A stretch of 64,000 bases of DNA from Rikenellaceae bacterium. GTDB lineage: Bacteria > Bacteroidota > Bacteroidia > Bacteroidales > Rikenellaceae. Below the pieces are notes generated by a model that saw only the letters and a program-made list of their open reading frames with translations, was not told the DNA's origin and ran no database searches. The first letter of the stretch is position 1, and each line of letters starts with the position of its first letter. This document shows positions 33,299-42,402 of this stretch, in pieces. The stretch spans positions 60,301 to 124,300 of the forward strand of contig JAFTOX010000001.1 of assembly GCA_017463585.1 (NCBI GenBank), written 5' to 3'. The translations under genes and the position numbers were made by a program.

Positions 33299-35134
33299 AT
33301 GAAAACATATCTCCGTCTGCTCGGATTCGCAAAACCGATCGAAAAATATGCAATTCCGTACTTCATATTTTCGATCTTCTATGCCATTTTCAACACCTTC
33401 AACTTCGTGATGATTATACCGATCGTCAGCGCGCTGTTCAATGTCGAGGGTGTCAATCAGATTGCGGCGGTCGAGACGCTGCCCCCGCTCGAATTTACGA
33501 TGGACTACTTCTACGCCTTCGTGGGTCACGTGCTCTACCTCATTCACGGAACCGAATTCTCGGCTATCGACGTGATGGTGGTGCTGGCGGTGATCATCTC
33601 GGCGTCGGCTTTCATCAGCAATCTGTCGCGCTATCTGGCGCAGTGGACAATGGAGAAGATGCGTATCCGCACGTTGCAACGTATCCGTAACTCTGTGTTT
33701 GACAATGTGATGGGGCTGCACGTGGGCTTTTTCAGCAACGAGCGCAAGGGCGACATCATCTCGAAAATTACCTCGGACGTTATGGTCGTGCAATTCTGCA
33801 TTACCAACACTTTGCAGGTGGCATTCCGTGACCCGCTGCTTATCATCGGTTATCTGATCGGTATGTTGCAGATTTCGACCGATTTGAGCCTCTTTGCAGC
33901 AATCTATCTGCCGATCGTGGCGGTCATCATCGGCACAATCGTCAAGCGCCTGCGCCACCCCGCACGTAAGGGTCAGGAGAGTATGGGCGAGATGGTGAGC
34001 GTGCTCGACGAGTCGCTGACGGGCGTCAAGATCGTGCGTAGCTACAATGCTCTCGACACAATGCGCTCGAAATTCCACCGCATAAACGAACAATTTTCAC
34101 ACCTTATGCTCTCGATGGCTCGCAAGCAGCAGATGGCATCGCCGATGAGCGAATTTTTGGGTATTATGGCGGCGGCTGGTCTGCTGGTTTATGGTGGTGT
34201 GCTGGTTGTCAATGGCTCGCTGACGGGTGCGGGATTCATCGCCTATCTGGCTATCTTCTCGCAGATTACACGCCCCGTGCGCTCGTTTATGGACGCCTTC
34301 GCAAATATCAATCAGGGTATCGCTGCGGGCGATCGCGTATTCAGCCTGCTCGACACCAAGAGCGAGGTTACCGAACCCGAGAATGCCGTCGAACTGAGCG
34401 AGTTCAGCTCTCAAATCGAGTTCCGCGATGTGCACTTTGCCTACGAGGCCGACCGTGAGGTTATCGACGGACTGAACTTCACAATCCGCAAGGGCGAGAC
34501 GATCGCTCTGGTGGGTCCGTCGGGTGGCGGTAAATCTACCACCGCCGACCTCATTCCGCGCTTCTACGACGTTACCTCGGGCGAGATTTTGATCGACGGT
34601 CGAAACATAAAGGAGTACACGCTCGATTCGCTCAATGCTAATATAGGTGTGGTTTCGCAGGAGACAATCCTCTTCAACGACACCATCGCCGAGAATATCC
34701 GTATGGGACGTCCGACGGCAACCGACGCCGAGGTCGAGGCTGCGGCACGCATTGCCAATGCCCACAACTTCATTACGGAGTGCGCCGAGGGCTATGCCAC
34801 AAACATCGGCGACCGAGGTATGAAGCTCTCGGGAGGTCAGCGCCAGCGACTGAGCATTGCCCGCGCTGTGTTGAAGAATCCACCGATCCTGATCCTCGAT
34901 GAGGCAACCTCGGCACTCGATACCGAGAGCGAGCAGCTGGTGCAGGAGGCGCTCAATACGTTGCTCGAAGGTCGTACGTCGATCATCATTGCCCATCGCC
35001 TGAGTACGATCCACAATGCCGACCGCATTCTGGTTATCGACCACGGACGCATTGCCGAGCAGGGCACTCACGCCGAACTGATGGCCGAAGACGGTATCTA
35101 TGCCAAGCTGATTGCAATGCAGCAGTTGGCATAA
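33299..35134 (+). CDS. ABC exporter with fused membrane and ATPase domains (MsbA/MdlB-like)
   Basis: A 611-residue half-transporter that would work as a homodimer. Six membrane segments occupy about residues 15-330, with a long periplasmic insertion after the first helix typical of Bacteroidetes members. The ATPase follows with Walker A GPSGGGKST, signature LSGGQRQRLS, Walker B ILILDEATSALD and switch IIIAHRLST. Likely a lipid flippase (MsbA) or multidrug exporter; the family is clear, the substrate is not. Single gene with its own -7 box. A region with three degenerate GATAGTTTGC-like repeats and then tRNA-Val follow. Confidence 0.93.
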   Translation: MKTYLRLLGFAKPIEKYAIPYFIFSIFYAIFNTFNFVMIIPIVSALFNVEGVNQIAAVETLPPLEFTMDYFYAFVGHVLYLIHGTEFSAIDVMVVLAVIISASAFISNLSRYLAQWTMEKMRIRTLQRIRNSVFDNVMGLHVGFFSNERKGDIISKITSDVMVVQFCITNTLQVAFRDPLLIIGYLIGMLQISTDLSLFAAIYLPIVAVIIGTIVKRLRHPARKGQESMGEMVSVLDESLTGVKIVRSYNALDTMRSKFHRINEQFSHLMLSMARKQQMASPMSEFLGIMAAAGLLVYGGVLVVNGSLTGAGFIAYLAIFSQITRPVRSFMDAFANINQGIAAGDRVFSLLDTKSEVTEPENAVELSEFSSQIEFRDVHFAYEADREVIDGLNFTIRKGETIALVGPSGGGKSTTADLIPRFYDVTSGEILIDGRNIKEYTLDSLNANIGVVSQETILFNDTIAENIRMGRPTATDAEVEAAARIANAHNFITECAEGYATNIGDRGMKLSGGQRQRLSIARAVLKNPPILILDEATSALDTESEQLVQEALNTLLEGRTSIIIAHRLSTIHNADRILVIDHGRIAEQGTHAELMAEDGIYAKLIAMQQLA

Positions 35135-35297
35135 CGAAGGCGGAGCTGCGGGAATTTGCAGATAGTTTGCAGGTTGTTCGCGGATAATTTACGGATAGTT
35201 TGCGGTGCTCGGCGACCCCGTTTGGGGCGGCTCGAAGGGCGGAAATAGAGCAAAAATGAGAAAAATTGCATTTTTTTGCGTTTTTTTGCTCGAAAAA

Positions 35298-35328
35298 TTT
35301 GCAGATACAAAAAATTGCCTTACCTTTG
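35298..35328 (+). promoter_or_regulatory. promoter of tRNA-Val
   Basis: TTTG at 35298-35301 and TACCTTTG at 35321-35328, 19-nt spacer. The sequence between and after (CAGATAC, then GCACC) is nearly the same as at the tRNA-Glu promoter, suggesting an extended strong stable-RNA promoter. Confidence 0.75.
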
Positions 35329-35374
35329 CACCGCATTTGAGAGATAACTAATCTTAAATGCAAGGTTCTGATTA

Positions 35375-35449
35375 GGGAGTTTAGCTCAGCTGGTTCAGAG
35401 CATCTGCCTTACAAGCAGAGGGTCGGCGGTTCGAATCCGTCAACTCCCA
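35375..35449 (+). tRNA. tRNA-Val (anticodon UAC)
   Basis: 75 nt with acceptor stem GGGAGTT/AACTCCC and discriminator A, anticodon arm TCTGC-CTTACAA-GCAGA giving anticodon TAC, D-arm GCTCAGCTGGTTCAGAGC, and T-loop TTCGAAT with stem GGCGG/CCGTC. CCA is not encoded. Confidence 0.97.
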
Positions 35450-35450
35450 C

Positions 35451-35482
35451 AAAGCGGTTGTGATATTCACGACCGCTTTTTT
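35451..35482 (+). terminator. tRNA-Val terminator
   Basis: AAAGCGGT and ACCGCTTT arms with an inner GTG/CAC pair, followed by six T, immediately after the tRNA. Confidence 0.85.
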
Positions 35483-35596
35483 GTGTGCATTGGGCAGAGG
35501 GCAGTCGAGTATCACAACGCCTCCCAAACCTCAAAAAAACAACGGGCGGCCCGCAACAGAGGCAACCCGTTTCTCGTTTCCATTGCTATCGCGCCA

Positions 35597-36163
35597 TCAG
35601 GTCAGCAGCAGAATGGCGATCGGAATGGCTATACCAATCAGCAACTCGATACCGCCACGACCCCACAGTCCCTTGCTACCCTTGACCATCAGCAGACCCG
35701 TCAGCGTGATCACCAGCAACGCCACAGCAAAGGCGTCCGAAAACCACGTCCACCAACGGTTGGGGTTGTAGTGCATTGTTGTCATCGAGCTCACCAGCGG
35801 ACGACGACGCAACGACTCATAGACCGCCTTGCCCGACGCAATATCGACTTCGAGCGACGAGCCGCCCTTCAAAAACACTTTGAGGTGGTTGGCACTCGGG
35901 AAGTAGTGCTTGGTGTAGCGCTCGCTGACACCCACCTCGCCCATCACCTTCTCGACCGCCTCACGATCCATCTCCGCCTGCGGGGGCAGATCAGCGAGCT
36001 GGTGCACGGTACGTGTAACCGAGTAGTGAGGATTGATCTTGTCGCGGTGATTCATATATATGCCCGAAATGGCATAGATCATCACCATACCTGCGAACAG
36101 GTATGACAGATCGCGGTGCAGCACACGACACCAACGGCGCAGGTCGCTACTCGACAATTTCAT
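35597..36163 (-). CDS. PepSY-associated transmembrane protein
   Basis: A 188-residue inner-membrane protein. A first membrane helix (LSYLFAGMVMIYAISGIYMN) is followed by a periplasmic PepSY-like part (PQAEMDREAVEKVMGEV to SLEVDIASGKAVYESLRRRP), the motif HYNPNRWWTWFSDAFAVALL, and a last hydrophobic helix ending IAIPIAILLLT. The layout matches small members of the PepSY_TM family, often linked to iron or haem reduction. The frame is open upstream, but ATG 36163 overlaps only the last 17 bases of the preceding gene and starts a normal sequence. Confidence 0.8.
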   Translation of the reverse strand: MKLSSSDLRRWCRVLHRDLSYLFAGMVMIYAISGIYMNHRDKINPHYSVTRTVHQLADLPPQAEMDREAVEKVMGEVGVSERYTKHYFPSANHLKVFLKGGSSLEVDIASGKAVYESLRRRPLVSSMTTMHYNPNRWWTWFSDAFAVALLVITLTGLLMVKGSKGLWGRGGIELLIGIAIPIAILLLT

Positions 36164-36725
36164 ACGACTGAGCCTCAACGAAATAGAACGACAGATACTC
36201 CTTACCCTCAGCCTCTGCACGTGCAGCGATCTTGGTACGGAAATCTGCGATACGACCCTCAACCGAGTTTGCTGTCTCGCCACGTGCAGCCTTCTCGGTG
36301 TCGCAGCCAGCCTCGCCATTCTCGCCGTGGTGCTCCTCGGTGCCGTTTGCAACCTTCTGCTCCCAACGCTGCAAGTATGCCTCGTCGATACGCTCCTCGC
36401 GCAGCAGACCCTTCACCTTCACAATGCTATTGACACACTTCTGGTCGAACGAACCCAACTCAGCAGCCTCAACACGAATGGTCTTCGTATCGTCGCTACC
36501 CATCATAAAGATCTTGGTTGCACCGTGCGAGCAAGCGTGGGTACATACACCCTCGATCTCGATCTGCTGATCAACCAGAGCCTCAGCCTCAGCCAGCAGA
36601 GCGTCGATCTCCATCACTGCAACAGCCTCCTCGGCGTTATCGTTTGCCTTCTTCGAATTGTTACCGCCGCACGATACCATTACCAGCGCAGCAGCCATAA
36701 TCATAATTAACGATTTGATTTTCAT
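36147..36725 (-). CDS. lipoprotein with OB-fold-like domain
   Basis: A 192-residue lipoprotein with lipobox LVMVSC. The mature part starts with an acidic helix (NAEEAVAVMEIDALLAEAE). A β-rich section follows: VDQQIEIEGVCTHACSHGATKIFMM to SIVKVKGLLREERI, resembling tRNA_anti-like OB-fold lipoproteins. It contains Cys-Thr-His-Ala-Cys-Ser-His, a CxHxC-like cluster that could bind metal or haem (inference). A long charged helix ends the protein. It overlaps the PepSY membrane protein gene by 17 nt, so the two products probably work together. Confidence 0.7.
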   Translation of the reverse strand: MKIKSLIMIMAAALVMVSCGGNNSKKANDNAEEAVAVMEIDALLAEAEALVDQQIEIEGVCTHACSHGATKIFMMGSDDTKTIRVEAAELGSFDQKCVNSIVKVKGLLREERIDEAYLQRWEQKVANGTEEHHGENGEAGCDTEKAARGETANSVEGRIADFRTKIAARAEAEGKEYLSFYFVEAQSYEIVE

Positions 36726-36789
36726 AGTTCTATAAGTTTTAAGTGATTATTAATTTTCATTCCGTACGCATTGGCGAATCGACCGCCGA

Positions 36790-37653
36790 CTACCCTCTTG
36801 CCTCAACAATCAGCTGGACAAACTCCTCGATATTGAGCGCTGTCAGGTCGGGCTGGGGATTCGACGCAAGAGCCACATCGAGCGTCGTCTCGCCCGAGAG
36901 CACCAGCACACCAAATGCACCCGCATTGTGTGCCATCGCCACATCGGTATAGATTCGGTCGCCCACCATTGCAATCTCATCAGCTTGCAACCCGTGGCGC
37001 ACCATAATTCCACTCAACATATTGGGGTCGGGCTTGCCGAGCGTGATGTCGGGCGTGCGACCCGTAGCGTGCTCGATACACTTGCAGATCGAGCCGCAAT
37101 CGACCAACACGGTCGGTTGATCGGTCGGGCAAACGCGGTCGGGATTGGTTGCGATATAGGGCACACCCTGCGACACCCACCACGCTGCACGGCACAGACG
37201 GGCATAGTCGAGCGTCATATCGAACGCCACCACAACCACATCGGGGCGATCCTCAGCCGAGTTCTCCGTCGGTCGGTAGCCCGCCGCGACAAACTCCTCG
37301 ACCATACTCGGCGTACCCAACAGGTAGAGGTTGCGAGCCTCAGCGTGGTGCGTGCGAATATAATCGACCGTCGCTATGGCCGTTGTGTACATCTGCTCGC
37401 GCTCAGCCTCAATACCCATTCCTGCGAGCTTGGCGAGATAGGCTTCAATGCTGCGCGAGGGGTTGTTCGTCAGGAACGAGTAGCCGATACCGTTATCACG
37501 CAGGCGCTGCAAAGTTGCCACAGTGAATGGGAACAGCGTCGAACCCATATAGATCGTGCCGTCCATATCGAATGCCACGTGGCGAATCTTACCGAGTCGC
37601 TCGCGGAGTTCCGACGCCGAGTAGGGTGAACAATATTTATCGAAATCTTTCAT
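36790..37653 (-). CDS. HAD-superfamily phosphatase, NagD-like (HAD-IIA)
   Basis: A 287-residue cytosolic phosphatase. Motif I is AFDMDGTIYMGS, with the nucleophile Asp and acid Asp. Motif II is FLTNNPSRS. A cap domain follows (TAIATVDYIRTHHAEARNLY), then DITLGKPDPNML with the motif III Lys, and the Mg-binding MVGDRIYTDVAMA. This is the HAD-IIA pattern of NagD and phosphoglycolate/glycerol-3-phosphate phosphatases. It lies 5 nt after the organophosphate antiporter gene, so the substrate is probably a small phosphoester imported by that carrier (inference). Confidence 0.88.
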   Translation of the reverse strand: MKDFDKYCSPYSASELRERLGKIRHVAFDMDGTIYMGSTLFPFTVATLQRLRDNGIGYSFLTNNPSRSIEAYLAKLAGMGIEAEREQMYTTAIATVDYIRTHHAEARNLYLLGTPSMVEEFVAAGYRPTENSAEDRPDVVVVAFDMTLDYARLCRAAWWVSQGVPYIATNPDRVCPTDQPTVLVDCGSICKCIEHATGRTPDITLGKPDPNMLSGIMVRHGLQADEIAMVGDRIYTDVAMAHNAGAFGVLVLSGETTLDVALASNPQPDLTALNIEEFVQLIVEARG

Positions 37654-37658
37654 AGCAG

Positions 37659-39146
37659 TTACTCCTCATATTTGATCTGCTTGGCGCGCTCATAGCCGTC
37701 GCGCGGAGCATTCCACATCGTAGCAAATGCAATGGCACCCAACGCACCGACCGCCACAATTACATAAAATACCGTATTCCAACCGTAGGCGTCCGCCAAC
37801 ATACCCACGCCCAGCGCCGAGAAGAACGAGCCAACGTAACCGAATACGCCCGCAACGCCATTAGCCGTTGCCGAGCCCTCTTTGGTAGCCAAGTTTGCGG
37901 CAGCGATACCGATCAGAGCCTGAGGACCATAGATGAAGAATCCACCCATTGCCAGCACCAGCACCGACAGCACGGGAGGCATCTGCGGAAAGGCGACAAA
38001 GATCACCATAAACACCGACGCCATCACCATACAAACCAGACACATATGATGTGCTTTGCTCTTGAAAATCTTATCCGTTGCCCAGCCTGCGAAGATCGTT
38101 CCGATAATGGCAAATATCTCGAACACAGCCACGCTCCACGCCGCACTGACGATACTCATTCCGCGACTCTCGGTCAGGAATTTAGGGCCCCAGTCGAGGA
38201 TACCCATACGCATAATATAGACGAATACGTTGGCCACGCAGAGCGTCCAAATCCAACGATTCTTGAATACCATATGCGAGATAAACTTCTTGTGACCGTG
38301 CTTGTCGGCCGCCGCCTCATCTTTCTTGGTATCGGTATCGGGCAGCTCGGGCAGACCCACCGACGAAGGAGTATCGCGCAGACCCACATAGAGCCACACT
38401 GCGCCCGCCACCGCCACCGCCGCCGGAATCCAGAAGCACCACTTCCACGCTCCATAGTGCGAGGCGTATTCCAGCACACGCTTCATACCCTCGGCGTCGT
38501 CCGTCGCCACACCCATATTCTCGGCCATACGTGCCACAACCTCGGCATTGGCACTCAGGTCCATACCCAAATGACCCATAATGTAGCCACAAACGACCAC
38601 AGCCGCCGCAGCACCGATCGAGTGCGAGGTGTTCCATATCGACATCTTGGTCGCCAGCTCCGAGGGGTGAATCCAATGGGGCAGCATACGTGCGCACGGA
38701 GGATAACCCAAACCTTGGAAATATTGGTTCAAGATGATCGTGATACCCATCAGCAGAATCAACATATTGACCACCTGCGGACCCTCAGCCACACCCGTGA
38801 TTGCGTAGCTCAGGTCGTAACCGCAACCGAACGCAACATTTGCCGCTGCGCACAACAGCAGACCGATAGCCATCACCGCACGGGTGCTGATCTTATCGAC
38901 CACAAAACCATTGACAAAGCGCGAAAGACCATAGACGAGCGAGCCGATACCGATCACAATACCGAAACTTGTATTCGAAATACCGTATTCGGCTGTCAGT
39001 CCGGGCATTGCCAGCGAGAAATTCTTGCGCACGAAGTAGTAGACGGCATAGCCGATCATCGAAACGACGATCGTACGTAATTGCCAATGTTTGAAACGCT
39101 TAACAGTTGCGGCGTCCATAGCGCCATATATCGATTTTTCGTTCAT
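37659..39146 (-). CDS. organophosphate:phosphate antiporter, GlpT/UhpT-like MFS transporter
   Basis: A 495-residue major facilitator protein with 12 predicted helices. The start (RFKHWQLRTIVVSMIGYAVYYFVRKNFSLAMPGL) carries the conserved Tyr-x-x-R-K of the OPA family, where the Arg binds phosphate. The domain-2 half begins at FKNRWIWTLCVANVFVYIMR. A charged cytoplasmic loop (LPDTDTKKDEAAADKHGHKK) separates the halves. It would import glycerol-3-phosphate, phosphoglycerate or a hexose phosphate in exchange for Pi. Co-transcribed with the HAD phosphatase and divergent from glycerate kinase. Confidence 0.88.
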   Translation of the reverse strand: MNEKSIYGAMDAATVKRFKHWQLRTIVVSMIGYAVYYFVRKNFSLAMPGLTAEYGISNTSFGIVIGIGSLVYGLSRFVNGFVVDKISTRAVMAIGLLLCAAANVAFGCGYDLSYAITGVAEGPQVVNMLILLMGITIILNQYFQGLGYPPCARMLPHWIHPSELATKMSIWNTSHSIGAAAAVVVCGYIMGHLGMDLSANAEVVARMAENMGVATDDAEGMKRVLEYASHYGAWKWCFWIPAAVAVAGAVWLYVGLRDTPSSVGLPELPDTDTKKDEAAADKHGHKKFISHMVFKNRWIWTLCVANVFVYIMRMGILDWGPKFLTESRGMSIVSAAWSVAVFEIFAIIGTIFAGWATDKIFKSKAHHMCLVCMVMASVFMVIFVAFPQMPPVLSVLVLAMGGFFIYGPQALIGIAAANLATKEGSATANGVAGVFGYVGSFFSALGVGMLADAYGWNTVFYVIVAVGALGAIAFATMWNAPRDGYERAKQIKYEE

Positions 39147-39199
39147 TTTGGGTAGTCTTTTTCGGTAAAAAAATTAGTTCCGCCACATCAGAATAAATA

Positions 39200-39229
39200 C
39201 AAAGGTAACAAATAGTTACGAAAATCAAA
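39200..39229 (-). promoter_or_regulatory. promoter of the antiporter/phosphatase operon
   Basis: On the minus strand TTTG (39226-39229) and TACCTTTG (39200-39207) with an 18-nt spacer, about 54 nt before the start codon. Confidence 0.6.
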
Positions 39230-39283
39230 AATCCCATTGCCGAAATCATCGGGGCACAATCTTCGCATTGCGAAAAAATTGTG

Positions 39284-39291
39284 TATATTTG
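39284..39291 (+). promoter_or_regulatory. -7 box of the glycerate kinase operon
   Basis: TATATTTG, 28 nt before ATG 39320. The nearest TTG is too close to be a normal -33 box. Confidence 0.5.
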
Positions 39292-39319
39292 CATTAAATC
39301 TAAAACTCTCTGTCGAACT

Positions 39320-40468
39320 ATGAAACGTATTACAATAGCTGTCGATTCGTTCAAGGGGTCGCTCTGCTCGCGCGAGGTGGCTGACGCCTTCGAGGCGGGG
39401 TTCCGCGAGCGAATTCCCACCTGCGAGGTGCGCAAAGTCTCGATCGCCGACGGTGGCGAGGGCACGGTCGATGCGCTGGTTGAAACACTCAATGGCGACT
39501 ACGTCGAAGCGCGTGTGGCCGATCCGCTCGGGCGAGAGATCGTCGCCCGCTATGGCGTAATTGACGGCGGACACACAGCCGTGATGGAGATGTCGGCGGC
39601 AAGCGGTCTGCCCCTGATTGCCCCCGAAGAGCGCAACCCGCTGCTCACCTCGACCTTCGGCACGGGCGAGATGATCGCCCACGCGATTGAGCGCGGTTGC
39701 CGTAAGTTTCTGATCGGCATTGGTGGCAGCGCAACCAACGACGGCGGTACGGGTATGCTCCGCGCGTTGGGTTTCCGATTCCTCGACTCGGAGGGCACGG
39801 AGCTTGTGGGCGGTGGCGAGATCTTGGAGCGCATCGCCACGATCGACTCCTCGTCGGCACGTAAAGAGCTGAGCGAGTGCGAGTTCATCGTTGCGTGCGA
39901 CGTTACCAATCCACTCTATGGGCCCGAGGGAGCGGCCTACGTTTTCGCACCGCAGAAGGGTGCCGACGCGGCGATGGTCGAGCGATTGGATCAGGGTCTG
40001 CGCACCTACGCTCGTGCCATCGAGCGATTCAATGGCGTACAGGTCGACGCAATTGCTGGCGCAGGTGCTGCGGGAGGCTTGGGCGGAGGATTCAAGGCTC
40101 TGCTCGGAGCACGATTGGAGCGAGGTATCGATATGGTACTCAGCGCAATGCAGTTCGATAAGATCATTGCGGGCAGCGACCTCGTCATAACGGGCGAGGG
40201 GCGTATCGACCGCCAGACGACGATGGGCAAAGCGCCGAGTGGCGTACTTCGTGAGGCGACGGCACAAGGCATTCCGACGATCGCCATCGGAGGTGCGGTA
40301 CAACCTTGCAAAGAGCTAAGCGAGAGCGGTTTCGCAGCCGTATTGCCGATTGTGGCGGGACCTGTGGCATTGGAGGTTGCAATGCAACACGACGTTGCGT
40401 GCGAGAATGTCCGTCGCACCGCCGCACAAATAGCCGGATTATTAACCCTTAAAAACAGAGATAAATAA
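39320..40468 (+). CDS. glycerate kinase (GarK/GlxK type)
   Basis: A 382-residue kinase of the type-2 glycerate kinase family, phosphorylating D-glycerate with ATP to 2- or 3-phosphoglycerate. Typical blocks: ITIAVDSFKGSLCSREVADA, VSIADGGEGTVDALVE, KFLIGIGGSATNDGGTGMLR, ACDVTNPLYGPEGAAYVFAP, and the late LVITGEGRIDRQTTMGKAP. ATG 39320 is used; the longer frame would start before the -7 box. The stop overlaps the ATG of the GntP permease gene (TAATG), so uptake and phosphorylation are translationally coupled. Confidence 0.95.
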   Translation: MKRITIAVDSFKGSLCSREVADAFEAGFRERIPTCEVRKVSIADGGEGTVDALVETLNGDYVEARVADPLGREIVARYGVIDGGHTAVMEMSAASGLPLIAPEERNPLLTSTFGTGEMIAHAIERGCRKFLIGIGGSATNDGGTGMLRALGFRFLDSEGTELVGGGEILERIATIDSSSARKELSECEFIVACDVTNPLYGPEGAAYVFAPQKGADAAMVERLDQGLRTYARAIERFNGVQVDAIAGAGAAGGLGGGFKALLGARLERGIDMVLSAMQFDKIIAGSDLVITGEGRIDRQTTMGKAPSGVLREATAQGIPTIAIGGAVQPCKELSESGFAAVLPIVAGPVALEVAMQHDVACENVRRTAAQIAGLLTLKNRDK

Positions 40469-41724
40469 TGAATAGTGCAATTGGAGCAATCATCGGATTA
40501 ATCGTAGCTATCGTGCTGATTATCCGCAAGTTCTCACCCGTATACAGCCTTTTGTTAGGTGCCGTTGTGGGCGGTCTATTAGGCGGAATGGGGCTCGACG
40601 GCACGGTCGCAAATATGATCTCGGGCGTCAAGGACATCACCCCCGCCATCGTGCGAATTATCGCTGCGGGCGTGCTGTCGGGCGTGCTGATCAAAACGGG
40701 TGCGGCGGCCTCGATCTCGCACACCATTGTCAATCGTCTTGGCTCGCGCCACGTATTTTTGGCGTTGGCTCTCTCGACGATGTTGCTCACGGCCGTAGGC
40801 GTCTTTATCGACGTGGCAGTGATCACCGTAGCCCCGATCGCAATCATCATCGCCGAGCGTATGCGGGTGGCTAAGTTCCCGATGTTGCTGGCAATGGTCG
40901 GCGGTGGCAAGTGCGGCAACATCATCTCGCCCAATCCCAACACGATCATCGCTGCCGAGAACTTCGACGCTCCCCTTTCGTCGGTTATGGCGGCAAATAT
41001 TATCCCTGCCGTAATTGGCTTGCTCGTAACGGTTTATCTGATCATTCCGCTTATGCCCAAGGAGCGCGAATCGATCATCGAAGGGTCGGCTGAGGTCGGC
41101 TCGAAAGATGAGTCGCTGCCCTCGTTCTGGGCGTCGATCGCCGGTCCGTTAGTGGTGATTGCGCTGCTGGCTCTGCGTCCGATTGCGGGCATTACGATCG
41201 ACCCGCTGATTGCATTGCCGATCGGTGGCGTTGTCGGAATCTGCACCACGCGCCAATGGCGTCGCACCGCCGAGAGCATTAGCTACGGCCTGGAAAAGAT
41301 GTCGGTAGTGGCAGTGCTGCTGGTGAGCACGGGCGCAATTGCGGGTATCATCAAGGCCTCGTCGCTGACCGACGCTCTGATCTCGGTGCTGGGACAGGGC
41401 GAAGGCGCACGACTGCTGCTCGCACCGCTTGCAGGCGCGATTATGTCGGCCGCAACTGCCTCAACCACAGCGGGTGCGACGATCGCCTCGGCTTCGTTCG
41501 CTCCGACGATTCTGGCGTCGGGCATTTCGTCTGTGTGGGGTGCAGCGCTGGTCAATGTGGGTGCAACGGTGCTCGACCACCTGCCCCACGGCTCGTTCTT
41601 CCACGCTACGGGTGGCGCTGTCGAGATGAATATCAAGCAGCGTCTGCGCCTGATACCCTACGAGTCGGCTGTCGGATTGGTGCTGACAGTCTGCTCGGTG
41701 GTTACCTATTTAATAATAGGATAG
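40468..41724 (+). CDS. GntP-family permease, probable glycerate/gluconate importer
   Basis: A 418-residue inner-membrane carrier with about 12 hydrophobic segments. It begins like GntP proteins (LIVAIVLIIRKFSPVYSLLLGAVVGGLLGG) and has the GGGKCGNIISPNPNTIIAAE and TASTTAGATIASASFAPT blocks of the family. The substrate is inferred as D-glycerate from its one-base overlap with glycerate kinase. Slightly shorter than E. coli GntT-type proteins (about 440). A symmetrical terminator separates it from the convergent gene. Confidence 0.9.
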   Translation: MNSAIGAIIGLIVAIVLIIRKFSPVYSLLLGAVVGGLLGGMGLDGTVANMISGVKDITPAIVRIIAAGVLSGVLIKTGAAASISHTIVNRLGSRHVFLALALSTMLLTAVGVFIDVAVITVAPIAIIIAERMRVAKFPMLLAMVGGGKCGNIISPNPNTIIAAENFDAPLSSVMAANIIPAVIGLLVTVYLIIPLMPKERESIIEGSAEVGSKDESLPSFWASIAGPLVVIALLALRPIAGITIDPLIALPIGGVVGICTTRQWRRTAESISYGLEKMSVVAVLLVSTGAIAGIIKASSLTDALISVLGQGEGARLLLAPLAGAIMSAATASTTAGATIASASFAPTILASGISSVWGAALVNVGATVLDHLPHGSFFHATGGAVEMNIKQRLRLIPYESAVGLVLTVCSVVTYLIIG

Positions 41725-41743
41725 GCCCTCGAAACGTTCAAAC

Positions 41744-41775
41744 AAAAGCCGCACCCCGAAGAGTGCGGCTTTTTG
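41744..41775. terminator. bidirectional terminator between GntP and the convergent 131-aa gene
   Basis: AAAAGCCGCAC and GTGCGGCTTTT arms around CCCGAAGA, with T residues on both strands. Confidence 0.8.
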
Positions 41776-41803
41776 TTTTGGGAATGTACTCGCCAAGCGA
41801 ACG

Positions 41804-42199
41804 CTAAATCTCACGGAGAAACTTCACCCCCGACCACACAAGCTGAGGTCCCAACCCCGAGTAAAACGAGGCGACAAATAGTTGCGAGATCGACACGTGA
41901 CCGAGCACGACCCCAAGGCCGCACATAAATAGAATCATTATCCACCCTCGCAGAGGAAATGTTTGCCAGATGGACACGGGGTCGGTCAGCGAGGCAATAC
42001 GGCGACAATATCTTTCGACCAAGCGGCTGAAAATCACATGGAAAAACAGCAACACGATCACCGTAACGAGAAGCAACCACCACAGTCGGCTGGCGGGTTG
42101 CTCCCCATACGCCACGAGGCCTTTGATCGAGATTATCACACCGGGCACACTCCATATCAAGGCAGCCGTCAGATAGAGATATTTTTTTGCTACTTTCAC
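41804..42199 (-). CDS. hypothetical membrane protein (131 aa)
   Basis: Four hydrophobic segments are visible: YLYLTAALIWSVPGVIISI, LWWLLLVTVIVLLFFHVIF, GWIMILFMCGLGVVLG, and VASFYSGLGPQLVWSGV. Basic residues between helices 2 and 3 (RLVERYCRRIASL) suggest that loop is cytoplasmic. Last gene of the regulator operon, 5 nt after the small Cys protein. No family recognised. It holds one of only two CATG tetranucleotides I found in the window (42037-42040), a weak hint of different origin. Confidence 0.65.
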   Translation of the reverse strand: MKVAKKYLYLTAALIWSVPGVIISIKGLVAYGEQPASRLWWLLLVTVIVLLFFHVIFSRLVERYCRRIASLTDPVSIWQTFPLRGWIMILFMCGLGVVLGHVSISQLFVASFYSGLGPQLVWSGVKFLREI

Positions 42200-42204
42200 T
42201 GCGG

Positions 42205-42402
42205 CTAATACTTTGTGAAGTTATATTTCTGACGAAGCTCTTGCTGCTCGGTCGGAGTTAAACTTGTGAAGTAGGCCTTCCAACCCGGACAGAAGTCGAT
42301 ATGCCAACGCCAAAAACGACCAACAAACGAGGTCGGTTTCTTCTCGAATTTAGCCCTCATAGGGCAATTTGCGCATTTGTAGTCTGCCATAGTACGTTTC
42401 AT
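42205..42402 (-). CDS. small cysteine-containing protein (65 aa)
   Basis: Cys10 and Cys13 form a CANC pair, followed after 24 residues by Cys38 in the Trp-rich block FWRWHIDFCPGWKAYF. The tail is charged (TPTEQQELRQKYNF). The Cys arrangement could bind metal or react with oxidants. Its ATG overlaps the regulator's stop by one base (TAATG). An internal start at 42390 (MADYKCANC) is equally plausible. It resembles small uncharacterised Bacteroidetes proteins; no function can be assigned. Confidence 0.65.
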   Translation of the reverse strand: MKRTMADYKCANCPMRAKFEKKPTSFVGRFWRWHIDFCPGWKAYFTSLTPTEQQELRQKYNFTKY

